Source of the DNA: Druceiella hillmani
Lineage: Eukaryota; Arthropoda; Insecta; Lepidoptera; Hepialidae
Length of the DNA: 64,000 nt
Direction of reading: 5' to 3'
Assembly (NCBI GenBank): GCA_039881145.1
Contig: JAYKKI010000015.1
Span: 29,426,001-29,490,000 of the forward strand
In this document: positions 24,641 to 36,186 of the stretch, one piece after another
How positions within the stretch are numbered: position 1 is the stretch's first letter
Layout: every line of letters starts with the position of its first letter
Notes under the pieces: generated by a model
What the model was told of the DNA's origin: nothing
Database searches by the model: none
What the model saw: the letters and a program-made list of their open reading frames with translations, nothing else
Made by a program: the position numbers and the translations under genes

Positions 24641-25841
24641 TTGTTCTGTTCTTCTATAGCATATTAAACTTATGATGTTACGAAATTACACAATTTTGCT
24701 TTATATTATCTATTGTATATTTTGGTTTCTCTTGTGATATTCTCAGGCTATGTATAAGTTTTAATAAATACTAGAGAGCTTTATTAAATCAAGCTTTTTA
24801 CTTATAATCCTACTACACCAATATTATTTCTCGTATAATATATAAATCAAATGTATGTTTCGTTATTGCATTAGTATGGTGTTCGTTCATATTTTTGTAA
24901 TGTATTAACGTTAAATAAACTTCAAGATTATAGTACATGAAATGTATATAAACTTTTGTGGACACTCCCACATTTAAGTGTAATTACATGTATTAATTTC
25001 AATTTATAGTTATATTTTGTGGATTAACGTAAATCAATAGATAAATTTGCAATTTAAACGGAAATATGATTTTAAATAACGATTTTGTGGCTCGAATTTC
25101 AGTTTTTGCAATTTATCTTTCAAGAGGTTCTGATTTCATCATGCCTTGTTCAGTCGCCGAATGCTTAAAAACATTTCAGTTAGAATATTTTATAATACTA
25201 CATAAGTTAACTAATATATTTAATTTTAAATTAGGACATTTTACAAGTATCACTAATTTCACGAGTAATCTCACATTATTTTGATGAGTGGAGAACGCGA
25301 TATATGTATGCTTAATTAACCACTATGAATAAATATGTAAGGAAGGGGATATAAAATAAATGGAGGTGGTGGATATAAAATATATTTTGCGCCAACACAT
25401 TCATGCTGACAGCGTAATGCAATTTAAATTATGTAATTTTTTTGTCATTAGTGAAATTGAATTTTTCATCGTTTTATATTGTGTTAATCGCTTCAGGAAG
25501 TGTCAGGAAAATAGGTGATGGAGGAAACGCGGTGAGTGTGGGTATAACACCTTATCTACATAGGCATATTGGGATAGCACACATATCAAATTTTGTAGGG
25601 GATAGCAAATTTGTCAAATTTATTTATCTATTTGTCAAATTTATTTTCATGAAAATATATACCCAGCTTACACATTTATCCAAATAGCTGGGCATATAAA
25701 AGAACACAAAAATAGATGGTTACAAACAATGCGACAAAGAAGGGCATCAATAACAAATAGGACAGTAACACACAGTAATTCGAATAAATATCATCCAGTG
25801 TCCGTTATAAAATATAAGGACAGTAAATAAGAATAATGTGC

Positions 25842-26760
25842 TTATATTTTGGAGTACTGAAGTCTATTGAACTCTTTTAATATTTTTCCTAACCTGAGTG
25901 CATTCGTTATAAGAATTCTACGGACTAAAAAGTTAAATACAGTAATGATACATTTGATATCATGAAAATTGTGGGAATGCCGTGTGATAAATCCTAGTAT
26001 CGTGTAGGCTTTATAAAAGATTTTCACGATATGACTGTGAAATCTGGGATGATTATTCATAATTGTTTCGAAATCCTGTAAAGACGTAATTATCTCGACT
26101 GTTGTTCTATCCAGCTCATAACTATACACGAGGGGAACACATGAGCGGACGTACGTCATCATTGCACATTTGCTTACTTTAAAATGAAGATTTTTGCTTT
26201 CACTCCATTGGAATACTGAATTGATAAACGTTGAAACATCTTACCATCAGATTGGCATTTGATACCGAAGAAGAGTTCTAAATCAAAGACAAATAGAAGG
26301 CAACGAGCAGTTTTGATAACTGAAACCAAGTCGTTTTAATGATAGAAACAGAAGCGGCCCTAAATTACAAACTTGACTGACTCCAAACCGATTGATGTAA
26401 GGCCGACTTTTCAAATTTCCAAACTGGATGTATTATTTCCAAGTCTGACAGTAATTTGTGAACATTTTATTAGAGCGGAAGACATTCAAGTTTCCAACAA
26501 TTTTACTAGTAGAATATCATTTTCAAATCGGTCAAATGTCTTTTTAATTTAAAATAGGCTACATCTACTTGACGACGTTCATCTAATTTCCTAGCCACAT
26601 AATCTACAAAATTACTGAGTTTAGTGATTATAGAAAGCTTTGGATTTGATTTGAAAATAGGTACGGCGATGAAGAATAGTTTCGAATACTTTAGCAAATG
26701 CAGGTCTTACCGTTATAATTTTATAAGTCTATAATCTAGAACTATATGTGAAAATAGAAA
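25842..26760 (-). pseudogene. Non-LTR retrotransposon reverse transcriptase relic (Jockey/CR1-like)
   Basis: Four RT blocks occur in the right order on the minus strand. FVDYVARKLDERRQVDV (about 26610-26560) corresponds to the 'L.....VD.VY.D..KAFD' helix, but the catalytic Asp region reads YFKLKRHLTD. GVSQVCNLGPLLFL (26384-26337) is the GVPQGS.LGPLLF motif. FVFDLELFFGIKCQSD (26295-26248) stands where F.DD normally lies, with the first Asp lost. The thumb at 26162-25900 reads HPRFHSHIVKIFYKAYTILG then FITRHSHNFHDIKC, the F..H...I..KA...LGFI.R family pattern. Several frameshifts and stops join the blocks. The enzyme would copy its RNA at a nicked target; this copy is a dead fragment without endonuclease or poly(A) tail. 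Confidence 0.8.
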
Positions 26761-27464
26761 TCACCCGGAAAATCTTCCAAACGAATGGATAAATTTAAAA
26801 ATATAAAGATTTATTATAAATATAAGTTATTTGACGAATATATCGGAACAGAACTTGATTAGATAGGGAGATGAGTCATGTTTTGAGTTCCAATGAAAGT
26901 TCAACTTCAGCAAAATCCGCCCTACCAATATGTAAGTGACGTCTCTACTAATGGATAAAGTTTTACTGCGCATGGATTCAGAAACAGATGCTGTTACATT
27001 TTGTACATGCAGTTTATTACATTATCAGTTTTATATCAAAGCTTAGAATGTGCTAGTCAAGGGCTAATTATTAATGAAGAAATTTAATTTCATTATTATA
27101 AATCTAATATAAAAAAATGTAAAATAATTTTACTCGGGCGACGAATATATTTGATAAGGCGATTCTTTAAACCAAAATAGAATTCTTTGAATGAAGTGGT
27201 AACAATATTTCACAAAATCAGTAATCTTTATTTACGAAAAATTGGTTAAGTTTTAATCATTTTAAAGTAAGTACAGACATAAAGCGAATTGATAAGGAGG
27301 TTCGTGGATAACCTCGCAAGATATATTTGAACTAGGTGTTCAGAATATATTGAACGGGAGTAATTTACTTAGTCCTAATAAAGGCTAGAATTTATGAAGA
27401 TCCTAATTATTTTACTGCCAGTTCCAGTTATACATAGTATCCACTAAACGTGTCACATTGGATA

Positions 27465-27580
27465 TTACCGGTTATATCCGATTTATACTAAATGGTTCTC
27501 ATTAGCTAGTGTCGGTTATATTCGGCATCCACTAAATGGCTAGCGCCGGTTATATTATTCCGGTTATAACGTCGGCTTTA
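27465..27580. repeat. Clustered CCGGTTATA-type repeats
   Basis: ACCGGTTATATCCG, GTCGGTTATATTCGGC, GCCGGTTATATTATTCCGG and GTTATAACGTCGG recur within about 110 bp, interleaved with two CACTAAATGGCTAGC / TACTAAATGGTT units. This may be a degenerate short tandem array or a cluster of Grainyhead-like (AACCGGTT-related) sites. Confidence 0.4.
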
Positions 27581-27984
27581 TTCGTCAAAGTGCTTTAATA
27601 TGACTACCTACTGCCCTAGCTTTTAAGTTTGTTTTAAACTACACATAAGCTTTCAGAAGTGTTGCTATTATTTATTATATCCTTAAACCCTCTGCTTTTT
27701 CAACGAAAGCATTTTAAAGTAATATATGAACAGCGAGTTCCAAAAATACGAAGCAACCACAGTGAGTAACTGATCATTTATTTGTAGCGTGTAAATGAGT
27801 TATTTGTAGCTCGTAAAGGTTACTTTTAACGTACATGATAATGTAATATTTAATAATTTCTGCCTCCCTGGTTTAGAGACGAAAAGATAAGTATACGGAT
27901 ACAAATAAATGGTGCATTTAGTAGGTTTAAGGAGACGAAATACAGCAAAAATATACATTTCACTAAATAGTCTCTTCGAAACAA

Positions 27985-28232
27985 AGGGACATGGAAATTG
28001 GAGATACACAATATAATTCCTCAACACTGAGCAGTACAGGTGTTGTGATCGAGTTTGGATTAAATAGGTATAATGATAATCTAACGAGACACGACTAAGG
28101 GTGACATAATACATTACATTATACATATACATTTACTCTTTAGCAAAATTTGGGTACAATGATGGAACCGGAAGGTGGTGATAGGAACTTTTCAACGATG
28201 AGAAGTAAACTCATCGAAATTATGTCCGGAGA
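27985..28232. repeat. Dispersed repeat pair, member 1
   Basis: From about 27995 to 28107 this aligns without obvious gaps to 61095-61208, at roughly 70% identity by eye. Shared points are AATTC.TCAACA.TGA..AG and AATCTAA..AGACA.GACTAAGGGT. A second shared block is TTTTCAA.GATGAGAAGTAAACT at 28188-28211, matching 61217-61237. No coding family was recognised on either strand, although a 110-codon minus-strand frame (27800-28132) crosses it. Confidence 0.5.
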
Positions 28233-28742
28233 TTTGTGTTTTCAATATTTAATAATTTTCAGTGCGTTTCTTATTCGGTGGTTACTTAAAGTCGGTTCAA
28301 TTTCTGTTTTCTTAGGTCTACTTCTATTCGTTTCAATCATGTATTCGATTTCGCTGCAAAATTACAACGTCTTGTAATGAATTTTCTAAATGGAGGTGTT
28401 TCATTTAATTGAAAAATGATTTCCAAAGTGTAAATAATTTTATAATATACTCGTAATAATAAGAGTTATCATTTAGTTAATAATAATGATGGGGAAATAA
28501 ATAATTGAATAGTTTTTCAAAAATCAAACATATGTTATTTTTTCCTTCTTAGTAAAATATGAACAATGTTAATTAGATACATATAATAAAACCAGTTTTT
28601 TTACAACAGGTTAAAAAGAAAACACCAATTTACATAAAAAACACATTTTTCATCATCGGGTACTTTCAAAAATCAATACTTTATAATTTAAGTCAATCAA
28701 GATTTTCTTATAACGTATACCTGTAATAAAAATCTTCTTCGC

Positions 28743-28765
28743 ACTTTCATCAAAACGATGAAAGT
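28743..28765. repeat. Hairpin ACTTTCATC/GATGAAAGT
   Basis: Perfect 9-bp arms enclose an AAAAC loop, extended by CGC/GCG pairs beyond a short internal mismatch. Confidence 0.6.
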
Positions 28766-28863
28766 ATTGCGTTAGCATCCAGAAAGGGGTCAATGAAAGC
28801 AAGGGAAGAAGGGTGTTTTCAAAGGAAATGTTAGAGGATAAGTACGAAACACAGCGGAGTACG

Positions 28864-28908
28864 TGTGTATGTATGTGTGTATAGACGTACGTATGTGTGC
28901 TATCAAAG
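28864..28908. repeat. Imperfect GT/GTAT microsatellite
   Basis: GTGTGTATGTATGTGTGTAT is followed by ACGTACGTATGTGTG; mixed GT, GTAT and ACGT units. Confidence 0.8.
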
Positions 28909-29908
28909 GATTAAAAATCTGAAGGGAGCATTCGATTGACTACAGATTTTTTATTTGACAGTGCTCAGTGAAACGCACAAAACGATAAGTTTCCGAGCTC
29001 GGAAATCCATTCCGCCTTTGACTAATGTCATTGGAACCGAACAAATTGGAGTTTATTCGTATTGCTCATATATAGCATAGATGGCCTCGATTTTTTTTAG
29101 TTTTAATCAGAAAAGTATTTTCGGGAACAGGGATAAAACTGAATTTTTTGCTGGTCAATTATTGCTGAGGTACTGTTATTTTATAACGCTGATGAGGAGT
29201 TTGATTTAGTTGTTTTAAACCAAAGTAGAATTAGTTTCATTTCTTCATGATCAAAGACCGAATTTACAGTTATTAGAGTTCTGTCTAGCTTTTATTCAGA
29301 GATCACTCGTTTATCTTGATCGTTTCAAAAATTAAGTTATATTTGAAGATAAATTTACCCGTAACATTTATGTGATAGATAATTAATCTATATTTTTGTC
29401 GTGTGCAAGTTTTCGTAGAATATTATTCTTATTATTATTTTTGAGAAATAATATTGTTTCTTCTTTATTAGATATTATTTCACAGCAAAAAATTATTAAA
29501 AATTGAAAAACAGTTAAACGTTAATTTTTTTAATACAAATTTGATTCAACATTGTCTTCAATCTAAATCAATCTATGAAACATCATGCAACGACTATAGA
29601 CGCTGTTTTTATGAGATGTCTATGAAAAAAATTATTATTGTTTTCACAGAAGAATATTTTTATCATACTTATTTTATTATGAATCATTTATAATTTATAT
29701 TATATAATATAGAATGAAAAAAATGTAAAAGTCGACATCATTTGGTATAAAAGTTGTATTCTAAATGTTGGCTTATGTGAGGCGCACACCAGTTTCTGTT
29801 GAGTAATCTAATATGAACCGTGGGTGTTTTCAAATCCCTGAACGATCATCAAATTTTCAATTTTATGAATAACTTTGTCAATATTCTTTTCTTTCAATGT
29901 AACTTTGC

Positions 29909-29990
29909 GTGTGCGGGTGCGCACACGGGGACTCCAGATTTTTTATAAATGGGATTGTGTTTCTTGGTAGTAGGCCAGATGGCCTACTAC
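29909..29990. repeat. Two GC-rich hairpins in tandem
   Basis: Hairpin 1 is GTGTGCG-GGTG-CGCACAC (29909-29926). Hairpin 2 is GTAGTAGGCC-AGAT-GGCCTACTAC (29967-29990), a perfect 10-bp stem with a 4-base loop. Both stand out in AT-rich DNA. No U-run follows them. Confidence 0.85.
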
Positions 29991-30964
29991 ATAACTCCGA
30001 AATTCCCAATTCAGCAATAAAAATAAAATTTATTCGATTAAATAAAATTTAATTTAGGTTTAAACCGATCATTGACCAATAGTTCGAAACAAAATTACGA
30101 TTATTTCCAATAAAGGCAGTCGTATAGCCATCATGATAATGGATATAACTTTAAATAATTAAATAAATTGTGCAAAACTTCTAAGGCAGTCCTACTATTT
30201 GTATCATAAACTAGGTTTGCTCCTCATCAATAAAACATAATGTCAGAATAGTCCGGTTAGTTAGGTCAAGAGATAACCGTTGGTGTAAATAGTGTTTGTT
30301 GAAGAAACTATGTGTAACTGGCGATGGAAATATACTTAATATTTTAGTAATTACCGTGTCTTTCAATTATTCATTACATCACCTTAACTGCCTTGGTCTC
30401 TGTAATAGTGTCTCTTGAATGACACACATATTGCCGAAATTCATACCATATTTATATTCATTAATGACTTACAATTTACCCAAAACATCTTTCCCAATTT
30501 TTTATTAAGGAAATTGGATGAAGGTCCGTTGACAACTTTAAATAAACATGACTATTCCGTCGTCTTTGTATCATTGTACTCCTGATACATAATCTTCCGG
30601 TTTTGGAATACATTTGCTCTGAAATTACATTTAATTAAAAATTTTCAGTGTCTGAAATTTCTGCCCCCGAATTTCTCAATTTACATAGATCTCAAAGTGC
30701 AATTGTAAGACTACGCCTAAGGTCTTGTTGGGTGGTTGTACTTTAGAAGCATGTACGCAACATTGGCATGTACTATCGTAATGTAAATACTGCATGGATG
30801 TTATGAAAGGATTTTTAAATTAAATCAATGAAAAAAACTAGAATATTTTCTCTTAAGAAATATTACAAATAATTTCAGAAATGCAGTCTCATTTTCCCTC
30901 ATCGGTTTTGTTTCGGAAACATTGTAGAAGGATTAACTAGTAGCATCCACTGAAATTGCGGAAG

Positions 30965-31070
30965 GAGGCCGGCTATTACGAAAGCGGAAATTATGCCCAT
31001 GTCGGAGCATTGAAACAGTTATCAAAGTACAGAAGTCGTACAACTGTTGCCTCGTGCAGTGGTGTGTACC
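30965..31070 (+). pseudogene. Transposase N-terminal (DUF4817-like HTH) fragment 1
   Basis: Nucleotides ACGAAAGCGGAAATTATG to GTACAACTGTTGCCTCGTGC align to 41974-42055. The frame reads AEIMPMSEH*, then STEVVQLLPRAVV after an insertion of a few bases. The pattern K-A-E-I...G...VVQLFPR matches the first helices of insect transposase helix-turn-helix domains (PF16087/DUF4817 type), as I recall the family. Nothing downstream encodes the DDE core. Confidence 0.4.
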
Positions 31071-31785
31071 CGTTTCATTTGCAGATATTTCTCGTCAGAC
31101 AACTTGGTATGAGGAAACGTTAACTTTTCCATTTTGTTCGTTTATCTTGTTTAGTTGCTTACAAGAGAATGATGCTGTGAAGGTAAAGTGTGCGTTTATA
31201 TTTTATTTAGGTTAAGAAAAGTGCTGTAATATACTACGCTTTTTGATATTTATGTACTAGGCGGCAGCACGGAAAAGATGCTATTAAATATTTTGCTTTA
31301 AGTGAACTTTTTCGTATTGGGAAACTTTCACGAGCAATAAATATATAAGGATGTATATTACACAGTGAGATATTGGTTAATTTCCAAGAGTTTTGATGGC
31401 ACATTGAAATTTTGCGCATCAATGGCTTATTGCAAGTGCATGCTTTTATATTTCCTAAAATTGTGTGACTTAATGCAAAAATTATTTTACATCGGAAGTG
31501 CCAACGTAAAATCTCGAAATACACTCTTGTTTGGGAAGCAAAAACAACGTTTTGGAGCGGCTATTTAAGGATTACGATTTCAGTGTATATTATAAAGCTT
31601 TGAAATTTATTTCAGGCTCATTCGAAAAAAAGTTGAATTTAAAGGAATAAAAGTGAAATTATAATTACCTGCTTTTTATTTTTTCATTGCCCATGAGGTT
31701 TTTAGTTAGCTTCTCTTTTCGTTTAGAAATATTTCTGTTTTAACTCCATTTTTGTTCTAGTGATACTCTACTGCAGGCTGTCGTT

Positions 31786-31837
31786 TTTCATGTTTCATAA
31801 AAGTATCTTTGGAGAAATACTTTTATGAAACATGAAA
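31786..31837. repeat. Perfect 21-bp-arm hairpin
   Basis: TTTCATGTTTCATAAAAGTA plus T (31786-31806) pairs exactly with 31817-31837 across a 10-base loop, CTTTGGAGAA. Pairing continues as CG/CG after a 2-base bulge. There is no target-site duplication. Confidence 0.95.
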
Positions 31838-33513
31838 CGAGATCAAAAATAATTGCTAGTCATTCCGATCCTGACTCATTTATTATGTAATGCATGAAAT
31901 GTATTTTTGTAAGAGGAATTCAAATTAATCTAACGTGTTGTAACGTTGATAAAATATTTAAAATGTCAAATCTTTTAATTAATATGATGACATTACAGAA
32001 ACAAATTTTTAAACTAATTACATGTGCTCTAGATAGTCAAATCAATCTTAACAGTAACCTTACTAACTTGGGCAGCGTTCGGCTAGCCATGTATGTGCAT
32101 CTTTAAAAAAGATACCAACCGATAGTATAACATAGATATTCAAAATAATTCGAATTGTCAGATAACAAAAATTCGGTCTAGCGGGAGTCGGAGTTGGGCT
32201 GAATTTCTGTAACTACTGAATGTGTCAGCTGTTCCCCTTCTTTCGACTTCATCCGTATAGAACACCAAATTTTCTTCTTTATAATTTAAATATCTTTTAA
32301 GTTAGAATGGATGCTCCTTTCGGAAGAAAAAAACTTCGCCTTTGTTAAAAGCAAACAACAATATTTTTAAGTCTACATACTTCGATGAACATGAAAAAAT
32401 CATCACTTTTCAACACACAACACATACGATTCAGCAAAAACTATATTTTTAATGAACATTTTAGAAATACACACTCTCTATGCTTTTGATATTACCAACT
32501 TTAATATAACGCATTAACGCGCGAATATGGCGCAAATGCAATCTTCATTCCCGTCGCGTTACTTCCGTCACGCATATTTATGGCGTTGACTGAAGTGCTT
32601 TAAACCTACCATGCAATAATATCTTTAATTTTAATAAAGTGGTGCTTTTAAATATGTAAATAATCTTTATTTTTATGAAGGAGTACACAAGAAAACAAAC
32701 GTGAATGAAAATGATTTGGTTAAATGTAAAGGGCCAGATTTTAGTTTTTAAGGCCATATTTTCGTCATTCAGTTACAGAGCATCGGACTTTAAACTATTC
32801 ACTTAAAATTTACAGCCTTAAATTCTTATCGTAGGGAATAAGAAATTGAAACACGTAAACATTTATTTTTGTTGATATATAAACATTTATGTGGTGAATG
32901 GGGAGCCACGTGAATACGATAATCAATTAAGAACTTGATATTATAATTATTTACACTTTGTTTTGTTTATAGAGTGTTCGACTTGTACTTTCCTTAAATT
33001 GGCTCACGTGTAGACAGTCAGCAAGACACGAGTATGTAAGATATTAAAATTTTGTATTTGAGAAAATAAAACTTTTCTTATTTATCGTTTATTCCTCCAT
33101 TTCCAAGATTTTTGAATATATTGAATTCATTCAATAATCAAATATATTGCTTTTTCACATCATAATGTTTATGTGAACTATGTTTAAAAATATGGCTGTA
33201 ATTTATTGAGCAAGATTGAAACATGATATTCAATACACTTGGATAGAAAAATAAATACTTAATTACATTTGGAAGAGTGGGGATTTCCACAATAATCAAT
33301 AAATCTATTAAATATACACATACTGAGTATGTAGTATTCCTATTCGGGTGCGGAATATTTCGTAAATTATACACGTTATAGTATTCGTAAAGTGTATTTT
33401 GAATAGGTCCCGTACAGGAAATTATTATGCTGTGGAAGTCACTTCCTGCCTACGGGGTTCCGGGCTTTTATTCATCTGGGCTGGTATTCACATTTACCTC
33501 CTGCGTAGCTTCA

Positions 33514-33531
33514 ATATATATATATATATAT

Positions 33532-33596
<65 letters not shown>
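33514..33596. repeat. (TA)n microsatellite split by a transposon
   Basis: The TA tract has a short ACACACA interruption near 33532 and ends at the transposon's left tip. It resumes at 34681-34698 on the far side, so the element appears to lie inside one TA array. Confidence 0.93.
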
Positions 33597-33599
<3 letters not shown>

Positions 33600-34680
33600 G
33601 GTGTCCAGTGACAGATTTCAAAGTTTGAACAAACATAGTTTCTGAACGCAACACATAAGAGGGGCGCGAGGGGCGTCGTTAGAAGCGCAAGCGGTGCGGA
33701 TATTTTAGTAGCCATGGAACAGTGGAGTGGAAGAGCATCGCGCTTTTGCCGTCGGGGCGTACATTTCGAGTGGATTTTCGCTGTCTGTAGCACGCCGTCG
33801 ATTTAATAATCGTTACAGTATTCGTCGACTACGTGATGGACAATCGATCAACCTCATTCAGTCATGGGTAGCAAGGTTCAGAGCTACAGGATCAACATTA
33901 AATAGGCCCAGGCCAGGTCGAGAGTGTTATGGTTTCTGTCGTTGAAAATCCCCGTTTATCACTGCGTACAAGTTCATCGATATTGGGAATTCCGAAATCA
34001 AATTTACAGGTAATAATGCGAAAAAAGCTCAAGTTCCATCCATATAAAAATCAAATTGTTCAAGATTTACACGATTCTGACTTTGAATTAAGAAAAACTT
34101 ACGCGGAGGTGATGTTGTTGAGATTTCGTACTGCTACCCGGGGGCAACATATTCTTTAGTGACGAAGCTCACTTTCACATTGGAGGATATGTGAATAAGC
34201 AGAACTTTCGTTACTGGGATGTCCACAACCCAAGACAAATGCATCAAGAGCCTTTACATAAGCCTAAAGTAACAGTCTGGTGTGCCATGTCTGCATCTCC
34301 AATCATATGGCCTTATTTCTTTGAAAATCAACGTGGCCAAACTGTAACTGTGAATTCGAAGAGATATGCCCAGATGTTAAATGACTTTTTCAGAGTAGAA
34401 CTACAGATTAGTCCATCGTTCAACCAAAACACATGGTTCCAGCAGGACGGGGCCACAGCTCACACTGCTAATGTGTCCATAAATGCAGTGCGGCAGTTAT
34501 TTCCAGAAAAAAACATATCCCGACATATAAACATATGTCAGACTCGATGGCCGCCATTTGGAAAACGTGGTTTTTAAAAAATTAAATCGGCATTTGTTGT
34601 TATGAAGTTAAAATAAACCTACTTTGTATTAGAGGTGTAGTTTTTTTTTACAATTTTTCAAACATTGAAATCTGCCACTG
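33597..34680 (+). mobile_element. Tc1/mariner-group transposon (DUF4817 transposase), 1.08 kb, defective
   Basis: The element is bounded by TA on both sides, the target dinucleotide of this superfamily. The left terminus has CAGTGACAGATTTCAAAGTT (33606-33625), matched by the inverted right terminus CAGTGGCAGATTTCAATGTT (34680-34661), two mismatches over 24 bp. The left end carries nine more bases (CAGGGTGTC, 33597-33605) that the right end lacks. Inside is a broken transposase gene. The missing 3' part of the gene suggests internal deletion, since the right terminus is still present. Confidence 0.88.
33714..34577 (+). pseudogene. DUF4817/DDE transposase, frameshifted and truncated
   Basis: The likely start is ATG 33714 (MEQW), after which the frame shifts. 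33727-33945 gives the N-terminal helix-turn-helix (EEHRAFAVGAYISSGFS through QSWVARFRATGS). 33929-34159 gives the second DNA-binding part (SLRTSSSILGIPKSNLQVIM then LKFHPYKNQIVQDL). After another shift, the core reads FFSDEAHFHIGGYVNKQNFR (first catalytic Asp codon 34161-34163), KVTVWCAMSASPIIWPYFFE and WFQQDGATAHTA (second Asp, 34446-34448). The frame ends soon after RWPP, so the region with the third acidic residue is deleted. At least two frameshifts and the lost third residue make it inactive. The family transposes DNA by a DDE mechanism at TA sites. Confidence 0.88.
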
Positions 34681-34706
34681 TATATATATATATATATATG
34701 TATATA
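34681..34706. repeat. (TA)n remainder right of the transposon
   Basis: TATATATATATATATATG then TATATATCGATA; continuous in type with the array left of the transposon. Confidence 0.85.
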
Positions 34707-34707
34707 T

Positions 34708-35232
34708 CGATATTGCATATTATACTAGAATATTTTAACAAAAAATTACGTAGTTACTGGTGAATTAATTTTGCGCTGGTAGAACCGCGTGGATGCTTTT
34801 GAGATATCCCTTGATGAGGAATCCGGACAAATAATCAATAAAACTCTTGATGTCACCGAGCAGAAAAAGTAAAAGACGAAATGAGATGGCGGGATTACTG
34901 TTTATATACCCTCCATATCTATTATAAACTGGAGGGGATTGTACAGAGGGGAGACATTAATATAGACTAAATATTTTAATACTTACACTTTTATTACTTG
35001 AACAATTTTAAATTAAACATATTCTTGTGAGGAGGATTAAAATAGATTAGCTATTATAAGATACGAATGTATTGCACAAGATAGAAACATGTTTTTCTCT
35101 ATATTACACTGGTATATTTTTTTAAATTTTGGCTATAAATAGTGTTTTACATGTGTTGAATGGCTACTGTGTTCGGCCTTTCTTCATGTCAACCCTCTCT
35201 ACTTATTTCCTTAGTGTTTACTTAGTGTTACA
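34708..35232 (-). mobile_element. LTR-like dispersed repeat, copy 2 (fuller)
   Basis: The candidate LTR proper is 34749-35232, 484 bp. On the minus strand it starts TGTAACACTAAGTAAACAC, has a TATA-like box GGGTATATAAACAG (34912-34899) with a possible TCATTT initiator about 26 bases on, and ends CCAGTAACTAC near 34749. Similarity to copy 1 continues past that end (GATATTGCATATTATACT versus GATATTACATATTATACC), so either both copies keep adjoining element sequence or the true terminus is farther out. No polyprotein follows. It borders the (TA)n array that holds the DUF4817 transposon. Confidence 0.5.
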
Positions 35233-35263
35233 CACACATACATACACATATATTTATATATAG

Positions 35264-35311
<48 letters not shown>
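35232..35311. repeat. CA/CATA then (TA)n microsatellite
   Basis: Begins at the edge of LTR-like copy 2 with ACACACATACATACACATAT, exactly as at copy 1, then runs into pure TA at 35268-35311. Confidence 0.93.
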
Positions 35312-35315
<4 letters not shown>

Positions 35316-36016
35316 TTAAAATTTCTTATGAACGACTCATGTTAGCTGGTTCGTTTTTCTGTCCATTAGTATACGATGATACTGACAAAAATAACCGACG
35401 AAATAATAAATTTCCCATGAACTCGAGGTAATGATAAAATAGTCAACGTTATAATTAATTTCTTATTGAATAAGATATATTTTTGCTTGATTGTGGATAG
35501 ATACATTGTTTTTATGACTATATGATATTTTGAAGGAAGGAAAATTTGGCTAATTATACGAGGAACTTTATATCTCTTTCTCTTCGAACGAAAAATAATA
35601 TTTGAATAAAAATAAGATCGACCTTATTTTTGAATAAAGTAAAATTAAATCAATTCAACACTAACGGCAAATGTTAGTTTGGTTTTTATTACTTTTTAGA
35701 TTGATCAACCAAAAAACAACCCATAAATTAAAAAAAATTCTCTTATATAATTTAGGCAAGTAAATAATACATATGAATTTATAGATTTGAGATACGTACG
35801 TATTTTACGTAACTGGTTTGAGATACGTATTTAACTGTCTCGTTCGGTACAGCCGAATTTTTTTTTAAATTTTGCTATATGTCTAAAGAGACGAACTTCA
35901 TTTCAAAGAATATGGTGTTTTTATTCATTTCTTTAGGGCAGAAGATTTGTTATTATTAGTATTCACTATCCACTTTTTTTTGGCTGACATTAATTAAAAA
36001 TGTTATCCTTGGTTTT

Positions 36017-36186
36017 AGGTATGAAGAATGACATCAGGTTTTTATCCTTTTAGGTATGAAGAATGACATCAGGTTTTTATCCTTTTAGGTATGAAGAATG
36101 ACATCAGGTTTTTATCCTTTTAGGTATGAAGAATGACATCAGGTTTTTATCCTTTTAGCTATGAAGAATGACATCAGGTTTTTATC
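36017..36186. repeat. 35-bp tandem repeat, almost five copies
   Basis: The unit AGGTATGAAGAATGACATCA plus GGTTTTTATCCTTTT repeats at 36017, 36052, 36087, 36122 and 36157. The copies are identical except for one base in the last (AGCT for AGGT) and its truncation. The uniformity indicates a recent expansion, and the locus is probably polymorphic. Confidence 0.97.

Noticed and set aside
25842..26162. Minus-strand 106-codon frame as a host gene
   Set aside because: It is the thumb region of a non-LTR reverse transcriptase and is joined to other decayed RT motifs.
28150..28377. 75-codon frame with two hydrophobic stretches, considered as a small membrane protein
   Set aside because: Its first part lies in a dispersed repeat, and hydrophobic Ile/Leu/Phe frames are expected from AT-rich DNA.
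28744..29990. Hairpins considered as bacterial-type terminators
   Set aside because: The organism is eukaryotic and no run of T follows the stems.
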